Source: an uncultured Bacteroidota bacterium
Lineage (GTDB): Bacteria > Bacteroidota > Bacteroidia > 2-12-FULL-35-15
Direction of reading: 5' to 3'
DNA: 6,220 nucleotides
Assembly: GCA_903881065.1 (NCBI GenBank)
Contig: CAIRRW010000285.1
Span: forward strand, 1 to 6,220
Shown here piece after piece: positions 1 through 6,108 of this stretch (position 1 is the stretch's first letter; each line of letters opens with the position of its first letter). The notes beneath the pieces are model-generated. The model made no database searches and was not told the DNA's origin. It saw nothing but the letters and a program-made list of their open reading frames with translations. The translations under genes were made by a program, and so were the position numbers.

Positions 1-56
1 CTTTTCAATAAAAAACATAAAAGCACTCCCCTTCTTCCATTGTATCAAATAATGTA

Positions 57-64
57 TACTTTTG
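57..64 (+). promoter_or_regulatory. Bacteroidota-type -7 promoter element for the PhnA-family gene
   Basis: TACTTTTG matches all fixed positions of the Bacteroidota -7 consensus TAnnTTTG. A TTG at 40-42 lies upstream, but only 14 bp away, shorter than the usual spacing, so the -33 element is not convincing. Transcription would start near 70-72, giving a leader of about 60 nt before the ATG at 130. Confidence 0.55.
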
Positions 65-73
65 CCGTTTGAA

Positions 74-102
74 AATGGTTTGTTGCACAACAACCAACCA
101 TT
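74..102 (+). promoter_or_regulatory. 5'-leader stem-loop upstream of the PhnA-family gene
   Basis: Arms AATGGTTTGTTG (74-85) and CAACCAACCATT (91-102) pair over 12 positions with one T-C mismatch (81/95) and a 5-nt loop. No T-run follows, so this is not a terminator. If transcription starts about 7 nt after the -7 element, the stem lies at the extreme 5' end of the mRNA, where such structures often protect transcripts from decay. A second, shorter inverted repeat in the same place (TTGTTG at 80-85, CAACAA at 88-93) could instead be a DNA operator. Confidence 0.45.
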
Positions 103-129
103 AACTAAATTAATCTTTTAAAAATAAAT

Positions 130-687
130 ATGTCAATCAACCATCAACTCAAAGAAAGAAGTCAGGATTTATGTGAACTATGCAATGCCGAAGCCGCAAC
201 CATCGAATATACAGTTAGTCCTAAAAGTGATGATTCAGCCGATAATCAAGTTGCGATATGCGAAACATGCCTTAAAGCAATAGATGATAACGATTCTGCT
301 TTTCATTGGCGATGCATCGAAGGCAGTATCTGGAGCCCTTATCCAAGCGTGCAGGCATTGAGTTACCGCATACTCAACAAACACAAAGAAGAAGCATGGG
401 CAAGCGATTTGATTAGTTCAGTTGATTTGGATGAAAACATTGTACAATGGGCTATGACAGCGTTTGAAGTAGCTGAAGCACATAAAGATGCGTATGGCAA
501 TCTGCTTGAAAATGGCGACAACGTAGTACTTACACAGGCATTAAATGTAAAAGGAACCAACTTCACCGCCTCCAAAGGTACAGTAGTGAAGAAAATAAAG
601 CTGGTACACGATAATCCCGAACAGATAGAAGGCAAAATAAATGATCAGACGATTGTTATTCTTTGCAAGTTTGTGAAGAAAGGTTAA
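130..687 (+). CDS. PhnA-family zinc-ribbon protein (YjdM-like)
   Basis: The 185-residue protein has the two-part PhnA layout. The N-terminal zinc ribbon carries C15-x2-C18 and C44-x2-C47, two CxxC knuckles that should hold one zinc ion. The C-terminal PhnA domain spans about 117-185, with the typical DAYGN..LENGD start (120-130), the NVKGTNF strand and the final FVKK. Residues 60-115 form a helical linker that the short E. coli homologue (about 110 aa) lacks; the longer form appears in other bacteria. The name comes from the E. coli phosphonate operon, but the family is not the phosphonoacetate hydrolase and its biochemical role is unknown. There is no signal peptide, so it should be cytoplasmic. 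The ATG at 130 is the first in frame and has no Shine-Dalgarno sequence. The HAD phosphatase gene follows 21 nt downstream, probably on the same transcript. Confidence 0.9.
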   Translation: MSINHQLKERSQDLCELCNAEAATIEYTVSPKSDDSADNQVAICETCLKAIDDNDSAFHWRCIEGSIWSPYPSVQALSYRILNKHKEEAWASDLISSVDLDENIVQWAMTAFEVAEAHKDAYGNLLENGDNVVLTQALNVKGTNFTASKGTVVKKIKLVHDNPEQIEGKINDQTIVILCKFVKKG

Positions 688-708
688 CGAACTTATTTGG
701 AATTCCAA

Positions 709-1338
709 ATGATTCTTTCAATAAAAAACATTAAGAATATTATATTTGATTTGGGAGGTGTTATCATCAACATCGACCATTCGCTCACCATTAATGAGTT
801 TGAAGAGTTGGGAGTGAAAGATGTAAAGAAACTATTTGCTCAACCCGAGCAAAAACATCTGGTTGATTTGCTCGACAAAGGGATGATTTCTTGTGCTGAT
901 TTCAGAAATGAAATACGTAGAATCACACACCTGCAATGCGAAGATTATTTAATTGACGAAGCGTGGAATGCCCTCCTACTCGACTTACCAAAGGAGCGCC
1001 TTGATTTAATACAGAAAACAAAAGCAAGGTATCGCACGTTTCTATTGAGCAATACCAATGAAATTCACATGGATACTATTCATAAGTATTTGCAGAAAGA
1101 CTATGGAGTATCTGATTTCGAAAGCTATTTTGAGAAAACATATTTATCATATAAAGTAAATATGAGAAAGCCAGACGCAGAAATATTTAAACTGGTCCTT
1201 GAAGAAAATAACCTGAAAGCGTCGGAAACATTATTCATTGATGATACAAGGGAACATATTGAAGGGGCAAGAAAACTTGGTATTCAAACCTATTGGCTCG
1301 ACATCAACAAAGAATGCATTTTGGATATCGGATTATAA
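709..1338 (+). CDS. HAD-IA family phosphatase (YihX-like)
   Basis: This 209-residue haloacid dehalogenase superfamily hydrolase shows all four motifs. Motif I is IIFDLGGVI with nucleophile D14, motif II is FLLSNTN (S114), motif III is MRKPD with K154, and motif IV is LFIDD with D178/D179 binding Mg2+. Residues 20-95 form the helical cap of the HAD-IA subgroup. The second Asp of the classic DxD motif is Gly16, as in the YihX-type DLGNV/DLGGV group, whose E. coli member dephosphorylates alpha-glucose-1-phosphate. A small cytoplasmic sugar-phosphate phosphatase is the best guess, but substrate cannot be read from sequence. I chose ATG 709; a TTG at 697 would add MEFQ, but homologues start close to motif I. 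It lies 21 nt after the PhnA-family gene, likely co-transcribed. Its stop is 8 bp from the stop of the opposing U32 gene. Confidence 0.92.
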   Translation: MILSIKNIKNIIFDLGGVIINIDHSLTINEFEELGVKDVKKLFAQPEQKHLVDLLDKGMISCADFRNEIRRITHLQCEDYLIDEAWNALLLDLPKERLDLIQKTKARYRTFLLSNTNEIHMDTIHKYLQKDYGVSDFESYFEKTYLSYKVNMRKPDAEIFKLVLEENNLKASETLFIDDTREHIEGARKLGIQTYWLDINKECILDIGL

Positions 1339-1346
1339 AATCGGGA

Positions 1347-3215
1347 TTAATTATCTTCTTCATTATCATATTCCAACTCCGCATCCTTCTCCCAAATCTC
1401 CATTTCACAGGGCTTACAGTTGAATTTTAATTTGTAAGCGTTTTCACCATGCGTCAACGTAAGCGGCTCCGTTAGTTTTTCTCCCATCGTATCTTTATTA
1501 TATCTCCAGCATTTTCCCAACTCATATTTCACACAATATTTTGTTGTCATCACTCTTGATTTGCCCGGGTCCCATTGCAGTTCAAAAGCTTTTTCAATTT
1601 CAGTTACTCCATGTCGTTTATAAAAAGCACGTGCAAGTTGATTGGCAACATTGTAAGTAAAATCAAGTTTGGAAACAGGATAAGGATGATCGGTTTTAGT
1701 AATTTGTACTTCTTCGCGATGATACTCTTTCACTCTGATATCAACCAATTGCTCAAGCACCACTCTACGTATTTCATTTATTTTAGAAATAGGCAAGAAC
1801 CAGTTTTCTGTAAAATCTATTTCAATATCATCAACAATAAAAGGAGTATTTCCTGTCTTCGAAAAATTCTTTTTGATGTTAGGTAGTGTTGATTCACTGT
1901 TTTTAGCAACTTCTTTTTTTGTTTCCAAAGTAGAAACACTTTCATGCCCGTCTTCATCAATTGCCCGCAACTGAAAGCCTTCAGCAGTTTCAGTAAATAT
2001 CAACTTCACACTTATTTTCCGCACGGTACTGTCTTCTCGTTCCACTAGTTTATTAAATGCAGCATCCGAATTACGATAAATCATGGTACCCGGTTTAATG
2101 TTTTTAAAATTATTCGGCACCACAATATTATTATTGATAACGTTTATCTGCATGCCATCCGGCTCGTTATTTTCATTGATAAAATAAAGTCCGTCACCAT
2201 TATTCAGCTTGTCATAATTCTCAATCACATATCCGTTCGCTCTTGTTTCCACAAGCTTGCCAATTACCTGCCCCTGCGATTTCGGGCTGTCCCACGAACC
2301 GATTTTCTCTTTTCGTTTGTTCACAAAATAATCGGTGTAGCCTCTGTTAAAACTTCTATCCATCTCAGCTTCGAAGTTATAATGGGTCTTTCCGGAGGAT
2401 GCTTTTTCATAGGTATCATTATTTTCTAAAAAGGCATCCAGTTTTTTGCGCAAATAAGAAGTATTATTTTTTACATAAACCATATCCTTTAATCGTCCTT
2501 CTATTTTGAAAGACGTGATTCCTGCTTCAATCAAACTGGGCAACTGGTCGCTCAAATCCAAATCTTTAATAGATAGTAAGTGGCTGTTTGCAATTAATGT
2601 ATTCCCATTTTCATCAATTAAATTATAAGGCAATCGGCAATTTTGCGCGCACGAGCCTCGGTTGGCGCTGCGTTCGCCATTAGCAACACTCATATAACAA
2701 TTGCCGCTGAAAGAAACACAAAGCGCACCCGAAACAAAGAATTCGAGCTCCACATCTGTAGCAGTACTTATCTCTTTTATCTGATCAAGATTTAATTCAC
2801 GAGCAAGCACCACACGCTTCATTCCTGTATCTTTCAGGAACTTTACATGTTGTGGATCCCTGTTATTTGCCTGTGTACTTGCATGAATAACTATCGGCGG
2901 CAAATCCATTTCCATAATCGCCATATCCTGCACTATCAGCGCATCCACACCGATATCATACAATTGATAAATCAATTTTTTAACCTCCGCCAACTCATAA
3001 TCATACAATATAGTATTCACCACCACAAAAACCTGCGCCTTAAATAAGTGCGCATATCTTACCAGCTCCTCAATATCTTCAACCGAATTAACAGCATTGG
3101 AACGGGCACCAAACTGAGGCGCACCAATATATACAGCGTCAGCACCGGCATTAATTGCAGCCATACCCTGCACCAAGTTTTTGGCAGGAGATAGTATTTC
3201 TATTTTCTTTTTCAT
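1347..3215 (-). CDS. U32-family protein, RlhA/TrhP-type RNA hydroxylation enzyme
   Basis: The 622-residue protein matches peptidase family U32. The N-terminal TIM-barrel-like domain begins KIEILSPAKN and includes GADAVYIGAPQFGAR (24-38). The U32 signature is at 158-176: E158, F160, G163, C166, G171, C173, S176. C189 and C193 follow, giving the four-cysteine set expected to hold an iron-sulfur cluster. Although named peptidases, E. coli members RlhA and TrhP make 5-hydroxycytidine in 23S rRNA and 5-hydroxyuridine in tRNA, using prephenate. The length is close to RlhA (653 aa) and well above TrhP (453 aa), and residues 310-500 resemble the extra middle region of long members. The C-terminus holds a second set, C561, C569, C600, C603. 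RNA modification is therefore the likely role; target RNA is not determinable here. No signal peptide is present. The ATG at 3215 sits 8 nt after a -7-like element. Confidence 0.88.
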   Translation of the reverse strand: MKKKIEILSPAKNLVQGMAAINAGADAVYIGAPQFGARSNAVNSVEDIEELVRYAHLFKAQVFVVVNTILYDYELAEVKKLIYQLYDIGVDALIVQDMAIMEMDLPPIVIHASTQANNRDPQHVKFLKDTGMKRVVLARELNLDQIKEISTATDVELEFFVSGALCVSFSGNCYMSVANGERSANRGSCAQNCRLPYNLIDENGNTLIANSHLLSIKDLDLSDQLPSLIEAGITSFKIEGRLKDMVYVKNNTSYLRKKLDAFLENNDTYEKASSGKTHYNFEAEMDRSFNRGYTDYFVNKRKEKIGSWDSPKSQGQVIGKLVETRANGYVIENYDKLNNGDGLYFINENNEPDGMQINVINNNIVVPNNFKNIKPGTMIYRNSDAAFNKLVEREDSTVRKISVKLIFTETAEGFQLRAIDEDGHESVSTLETKKEVAKNSESTLPNIKKNFSKTGNTPFIVDDIEIDFTENWFLPISKINEIRRVVLEQLVDIRVKEYHREEVQITKTDHPYPVSKLDFTYNVANQLARAFYKRHGVTEIEKAFELQWDPGKSRVMTTKYCVKYELGKCWRYNKDTMGEKLTEPLTLTHGENAYKLKFNCKPCEMEIWEKDAELEYDNEEDN

Positions 3216-3440
3216 TGAGGATGCAAAGTTCTACTATTTATTTTAATGATGAAAAAAAGATTATGTGGTTTGAATTGTTTAAATATAAAAACACTAAGAA
3301 TACTTAATCCAAATATATACTGCAAAATTGGCGATTTATATATTAATATGAAAATCATAGGATATCCCATTTATTTTTTGAGATATTTGCATATTAAATA
3401 CAAAACGGATTATCTATTATTTATTAATAAATCAGATCAG
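3216..3440. other. Divergent intergenic region between U32 and thioredoxin-like genes
   Basis: This 225-bp, very AT-rich stretch should hold both divergent promoters. On the plus strand it stays open in the frame of the downstream gene from ATG 3246, but the 65 translated residues have no recognisable domain and precede a clear signal peptide, so I treat it as non-coding. A plus-strand -7-like sequence, GATATTTG (3382-3389), matches seven of eight consensus positions and would give a leader of about 45 nt. GGATATCC at 3360-3367 is a perfect 8-bp palindrome of uncertain meaning. Confidence 0.5.
3224..3231 (-). promoter_or_regulatory. Probable -7 element of the U32 gene, nearly leaderless
   Basis: Read on the minus strand this is GAACTTTG, seven of eight positions of TAnnTTTG (only the first T differs). 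It ends 8 nt before the ATG at 3215, so transcription would start at or just before the start codon. No -33 TTG was found at good spacing. Confidence 0.4.
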
Positions 3441-4211
3441 ATGAAAAGAAAATTACTTTTAACTATTGTATCTCTACTTTGTGCTTCATTTATTTTTGCA
3501 CAAACAGCTGTAGATTTTAATGTAAATGATTGCTCTAGCAGACCGCACCATTTATTTGGTGAATTAGATGCAGGAAAAGTGGTAGTAATCGCTTTTGTCG
3601 ATCCTTGCGCTTCATGTATTGCACCAAGCGGCACTGCACTAGGCATCGTTCAAGGTTACGCTTCTTCCAATCCCGGTCGTGTGATCTATTATTTGGCAGA
3701 TGATTTAGCGAATACTAGTTGTTCCACATTAACAACTTGGGCGGTTAACAATGGAATAACAGGTGTTCCTGTATTTTCAGACCCTGCTGTAATCGAGACA
3801 GATTATGGCACTGGAGGTATGCCTAAAATAGTGGTGCTTGCTGGCACAAGTCATTCCGTATTGTTCACTCAAAACGGTGGGTTAAACAGTACGAATTTTA
3901 CAAATGCTATTAATCAAGGCTTGGTTACAGGAATTGAAGAACTAGATAACTCGAAGCTAAATTTGAATGTTTATCCTACACCTGCTTTCAACAAACTTAC
4001 AGTTAATTTCAACTTAAAAGAAAAAACCAATGTTCGTTTCGACATTTACAATATCGTTGGGTCTGCAGTAAAATCCATAGAAGATGAAAACACAACAACA
4101 GGAAATAATAAAACAACTATCCCTTTAGAATCTTTACCGAACGGGATTTATTTCCTGAAACTTACGACTGGTGAATCAAGTTACGTTGTAAAATTCACAG
4201 TATCAAAATAA
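3441..4211 (+). CDS. Secreted thioredoxin-fold protein with CxxC motif and T9SS type A sorting domain
   Basis: The 256-residue protein has three parts. Residues 1-20 are a Sec signal peptide (MKRK, then a hydrophobic run ending SFIFA), probably cut before Q21. Residues about 21-165 resemble a thioredoxin/redoxin fold: strand KVVVIAFVD, active-site-like C56-A-S-C59 (PCASC) at a helix start, and M127-P128 in the place of the fold's conserved cis-proline loop. C31 and C94 are additional. Residues about 174-256 are a Por secretion-system tail: NVYPTPAFNKLTVNF, then VRFDIYNIVGSAV, LPNGIYFLKL and VVKFTVSK. Export by type IX secretion to the surface or medium follows from this tail. A thiol-disulfide or metal-delivery role is inferred from the CxxC only. 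I chose ATG 3441, not 3246, because it starts the signal peptide. The barrel gene begins 25 nt downstream, so the two are likely one operon. Confidence 0.85.
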   Translation: MKRKLLLTIVSLLCASFIFAQTAVDFNVNDCSSRPHHLFGELDAGKVVVIAFVDPCASCIAPSGTALGIVQGYASSNPGRVIYYLADDLANTSCSTLTTWAVNNGITGVPVFSDPAVIETDYGTGGMPKIVVLAGTSHSVLFTQNGGLNSTNFTNAINQGLVTGIEELDNSKLNLNVYPTPAFNKLTVNFNLKEKTNVRFDIYNIVGSAVKSIEDENTTTGNNKTTIPLESLPNGIYFLKLTTGESSYVVKFTVSK

Positions 4212-4236
4212 CATTTCCCTATCATTATCTTTTCTG

Positions 4237-5325
4237 ATGCGTTTTAGAATCCCTCTATTAGCTGGTATTTTTCTTTTTTCACTAAAATCCTTTTCACAAG
4301 GATGCTGTTCAGGAGGAAGCGGAAGTCCAATAGCCGGTGGTGCTTCCCAAGGAGTTCTTCAGGACAGGCAATTTGAAATAGGTGCAAATTATCAATACTA
4401 TAACACAGATAAATTTAAATCCGGAGATAGAGATACAATCTCAACAATTAAAGGTTTTAATAGCAATTACTTGTATTTACGATTAGCATATGGATTAACA
4501 AAAAACCTTACTATGTCTGTAGAATCTGGATATTTTATAAATAAAACTCAGGACGACACCATAAAATCCTCCGGTATAGCCGATTTAATTTTGTTTCCTC
4601 GATATGATATTTTAAATAGAACAACCGAAACAAGACGAACAGAGCTAACTCTGGGACTTGGTATGAAAATACCATTAGGTAAATACAACGACTCAACTTA
4701 TACCTATACCGACTTTAGAGGCAAACGACATTATACAACATCGCCACCAACTGTTCAGCCTACCAATGGTTCCAACGATTTCATCTTCTATGGTTTTTTC
4801 TTTCGTGGCTATCCATTAAAAAATTTCCGCTTGTTTGCAAATGCCCTATATATACACAAAGGTTATAATCCGCTGGGGCAAAAATTTGGAGACTATGCTA
4901 GTGTAGGGCTTTTTGCAGGTAAAACTTTCTTCAAGAAACTCGGAGTTACACTTCAAATTAAGGGAGAGTGGATAGCTAAAATGAAGTATGATAAAAATGT
5001 TGATATGACAGCATACTATAATATTGATCCGCTTTCTACTGGAGGCAAAAAAGTACTAGTGGTGCCACAGTTTAGTTTCACTCAAAATAATTTTACCATT
5101 TATGCATTAACCGAAATTCCAATTTATCAATATGTAAACAGAACACAAGTGGTTTCTAAATACCAGGCAACTTTAGGAATATCATATCGATTCTTCACTT
5201 ATAAAAACAAGGTGCTGAATAATAATAGCAATGCCATTTACATTTGCCCAATGAAATGCGCAGGAAGTGAAAGTAGCGTACCCGGCAAATGTAAAGAATG
5301 CGGTATGGATTTGATTAAAAAATAA
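4237..5325 (+). CDS. Outer-membrane beta-barrel-like protein with C-terminal heavy-metal-binding domain
   Basis: The 362-residue protein starts with a Sec signal peptide (1-20, ending SFS) followed by QGCCSGGSGSP with a vicinal Cys pair (C23-C24). No lipobox fits. Residues about 43-320 alternate aromatic and polar residues in short strands (FEIGANYQYYN, LYLRLAYGLTKNLTMSVESGYF, LTLGLGMKIPLG, ATLGISYRFF), as in transporter-type outer-membrane barrels. F320 would be the aromatic end of the last strand. After a polar linker, residues 335-360 form a heavy-metal-binding (HMBD/YHS-like) tail: YICPMKC then GKCKECGMDL, with C337, M339, C341, C352, C355, M357 as candidate ligands. This motif is otherwise common on copper-export proteins. 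Barrel topology would put the tail in the periplasm. A metal-related transport or sensing role is inferred, not shown. It follows the T9SS thioredoxin-like gene by 25 nt and is closed by the terminator at 5398. Confidence 0.8.
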   Translation: MRFRIPLLAGIFLFSLKSFSQGCCSGGSGSPIAGGASQGVLQDRQFEIGANYQYYNTDKFKSGDRDTISTIKGFNSNYLYLRLAYGLTKNLTMSVESGYFINKTQDDTIKSSGIADLILFPRYDILNRTTETRRTELTLGLGMKIPLGKYNDSTYTYTDFRGKRHYTTSPPTVQPTNGSNDFIFYGFFFRGYPLKNFRLFANALYIHKGYNPLGQKFGDYASVGLFAGKTFFKKLGVTLQIKGEWIAKMKYDKNVDMTAYYNIDPLSTGGKKVLVVPQFSFTQNNFTIYALTEIPIYQYVNRTQVVSKYQATLGISYRFFTYKNKVLNNNSNAIYICPMKCAGSESSVPGKCKECGMDLIKK

Positions 5326-5332
5326 ATAAAAA

Positions 5333-5369
5333 ATAAAGTTTTTCAGTTGGTTTAAGAAAGTAACTTTAT
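5333..5369 (+). repeat. AT-rich inverted repeat in the 3' untranslated region
   Basis: ATAAAGTT (5333-5340) is exactly complementary to AACTTTAT (5362-5369). TTTC (5341-5344) and GAAA (5356-5359) can extend the stem past a 2-nt bulge. No T-run follows, so it is weaker than the terminator 29 nt downstream and may only cap the mRNA 3' end. Confidence 0.35.
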
Positions 5370-5397
5370 ATTTCCTATTAATACTAATTACCAATAA

Positions 5398-5434
5398 AAA
5401 AAGGGAAGGCTACATCACGTAACCTTCCCTTTTT
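5398..5434. terminator. Strong, possibly bidirectional intrinsic terminator
   Basis: A 12-bp stem pairs 5398-5409 (AAAAAGGGAAGG) with 5423-5434. After one mismatch, TAC (5411-5413) pairs with GTA (5419-5421) around a 5-nt loop. On the plus strand the stem runs into five T's and ends the thioredoxin-like/barrel unit. On the minus strand it is followed by seven T's, so it would work at least as well for transcription coming from the right, although no minus-strand gene lies there. Confidence 0.85.
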
Positions 5435-5444
5435 AATTTAGAAT

Positions 5445-5457
5445 AGTGGAGTCCACT
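5445..5457. repeat. 13-bp palindrome AGTGGA-G-TCCACT
   Basis: Six-base arms are perfectly complementary around a single G. The spacing suits a dimeric DNA-binding protein, or a small hairpin in a minus-strand transcript that would end in the adjacent terminator. Its role is unknown. Confidence 0.4.
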
Positions 5458-5480
5458 GACCAAATGTCGAACTATATTTA

Positions 5481-5488
5481 CAAAGATA
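5481..5488 (-). promoter_or_regulatory. Minus-strand -7-like element facing the terminator
   Basis: On the minus strand this reads TATCTTTG, matching every fixed position of TAnnTTTG. A transcript starting about 7 nt later would run roughly 75-80 nt and end in the hairpin at 5398-5434. No clear -33 TTG lies upstream, and such 8-mers occur by chance in AT-rich DNA. Confidence 0.3.
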
Positions 5489-5668
5489 TAGATATTTTAT
5501 TGAAACTAAAAGAATATCTGAAATCAGAATAGATTGATTTATTTTCTGTCTAGAATAATGATTAATTTTAATTCAAAAAATATTTCTGCTGCAATATCAA
5601 TCCCTAATCCTAATATTAAGTTAATACAAGTATAACAATAACTTTCCACATTTATCTAACCGTGTATT

Positions 5669-5676
5669 TAATTTTG
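5669..5676 (+). promoter_or_regulatory. -7 promoter element of the CarboxypepD_reg-like gene
   Basis: TAATTTTG fits TAnnTTTG exactly and ends 17 nt before the ATG at 5694, implying a leader of only about 10 nt. The surrounding 22 bp closely match the promoter at 6137-6158. The -33 region is weak. Confidence 0.6.
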
Positions 5677-5693
5677 TATAACAAATAAGATAA

Positions 5694-6017
5694 ATGATTC
5701 GAATAATATTTATAGGCTTAATGCTTACCGTTTCTTCCTTCATTTTTGCAGGAAAAACATCAACGGTAAATAGCAAAGAAACCACTGTATTGGTATTCGG
5801 CAAAGTGGTTGACAAAATAAGTGGTGAAGAAATTACAGGTGCAGAAATATTGATTGATAACAAAATCATTTATTCAGATTTGAATGGAAATTTCACTGCA
5901 CTCATAAATATAAATAATGTAGATGCCGAAATAAAGTACATTTCTTACAAGGATACGAAAGTTAAAGTTAACCCATTTTCATACAACACTATTACTATCG
6001 AGTTGGCTTCCAAATAA
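5694..6017 (+). CDS. Small secreted CarboxypepD_reg-like (beta-sandwich) domain protein
   Basis: The 107-residue protein has a signal peptide (MIRIIFIGLMLTVSSFIFA, 1-19) and then a single carboxypeptidase-regulatory-like beta-sandwich domain at about 32-105. The key pattern is VFGKVVDKISGEEITGAEILI followed by a YSDLNGNFTA turn and an ITIEL end strand. It matches the plug-preceding domain of SusC/TonB receptors, but here it stands alone, with no TonB plug or barrel. Such stand-alone proteins are common in Bacteroidota; they are expected in the periplasm or at the outer membrane, and their function is not established. It has its own promoter and terminator (6039-6075), so it is likely monocistronic. 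The ATG at 5694 is the only start that preserves the signal peptide. The leader is very short and has no good Shine-Dalgarno sequence. Confidence 0.85.
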   Translation: MIRIIFIGLMLTVSSFIFAGKTSTVNSKETTVLVFGKVVDKISGEEITGAEILIDNKIIYSDLNGNFTALININNVDAEIKYISYKDTKVKVNPFSYNTITIELASK

Positions 6018-6038
6018 CTGACCACAATCATACTATTC

Positions 6039-6075
6039 CAAAAGCCTTTGCAAAGGTTCACTGCAAAGGCTTTTG
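6039..6075 (+). terminator. Intrinsic terminator of the CarboxypepD_reg-like gene
   Basis: A perfect 13-bp stem pairs 6039-6051 with 6063-6075 (core AAAAGCCTTTGC / GCAAAGGCTTTT) around an 11-nt loop, 21 nt after the stop codon. The T-run is only four bases and lies within the stem, so efficiency is uncertain. The 5' arm also contains part of a 12-bp palindrome, CCTTTGCAAAGG (6045-6056), which can form a competing small hairpin. Confidence 0.75.
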
Positions 6076-6108
6076 CTGTTAATAATGCTTCAAGCGAACC
6101 CCTCTTGA

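Larger units (their letters stand above)
5326..5693. other. 368-bp intergenic region without a convincing gene
   Basis: The region holds, in order, a weak AT-rich hairpin just after the barrel gene's stop, the strong terminator at 5398-5434, a 13-bp palindrome at 5445-5457, a minus-strand -7-like element at 5481-5488, a 22-codon open frame at 5464-5532 with no recognised similarity, and the promoter of the CarboxypepD_reg-like gene at 5669-5676. No tRNA, insertion sequence or repeat array is visible. Confidence 0.6.

Noticed and set aside
1..56. End or beginning of a gene at the left edge
   Set aside because: No frame on either strand stays open meaningfully; the best minus-strand ATG frame stops after 11 codons.
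363..635. Minus-strand 90-codon open frame within the PhnA-family gene
   Set aside because: It lies wholly within a well-supported gene and its translation shows no domain; it is a shadow frame.
697..708. TTG start for the HAD phosphatase
   Set aside because: ATG 709 lies four codons later and still leaves a normal N-terminus before motif I; the TTG has no better ribosome-binding site.
3246..3440. N-terminal extension of the thioredoxin-like protein by 65 residues from ATG 3246
   Set aside because: The extension has no domain, is very AT-rich, and would bury a clear signal peptide starting at 3441; a T9SS substrate needs that signal at its N-terminus.
5445..5476. Minus-strand tRNA or tmRNA 3' end
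   Set aside because: The GTTCGACA resembles a T-loop, but the adjacent bases (5472-5476 and 5460-5464) do not pair as a T-stem and no acceptor partner was found.
5621..5869. Minus-strand 82-codon open frame across the CarboxypepD_reg-like gene
   Set aside because: It overlaps the promoter and half of a supported gene and has no recognisable domain.
6045..6056. CCTTTGCAAAGG as an independent operator
   Set aside because: It lies inside the terminator stem-loop and is explained by the repeated arm sequence; a separate regulatory role is not needed.
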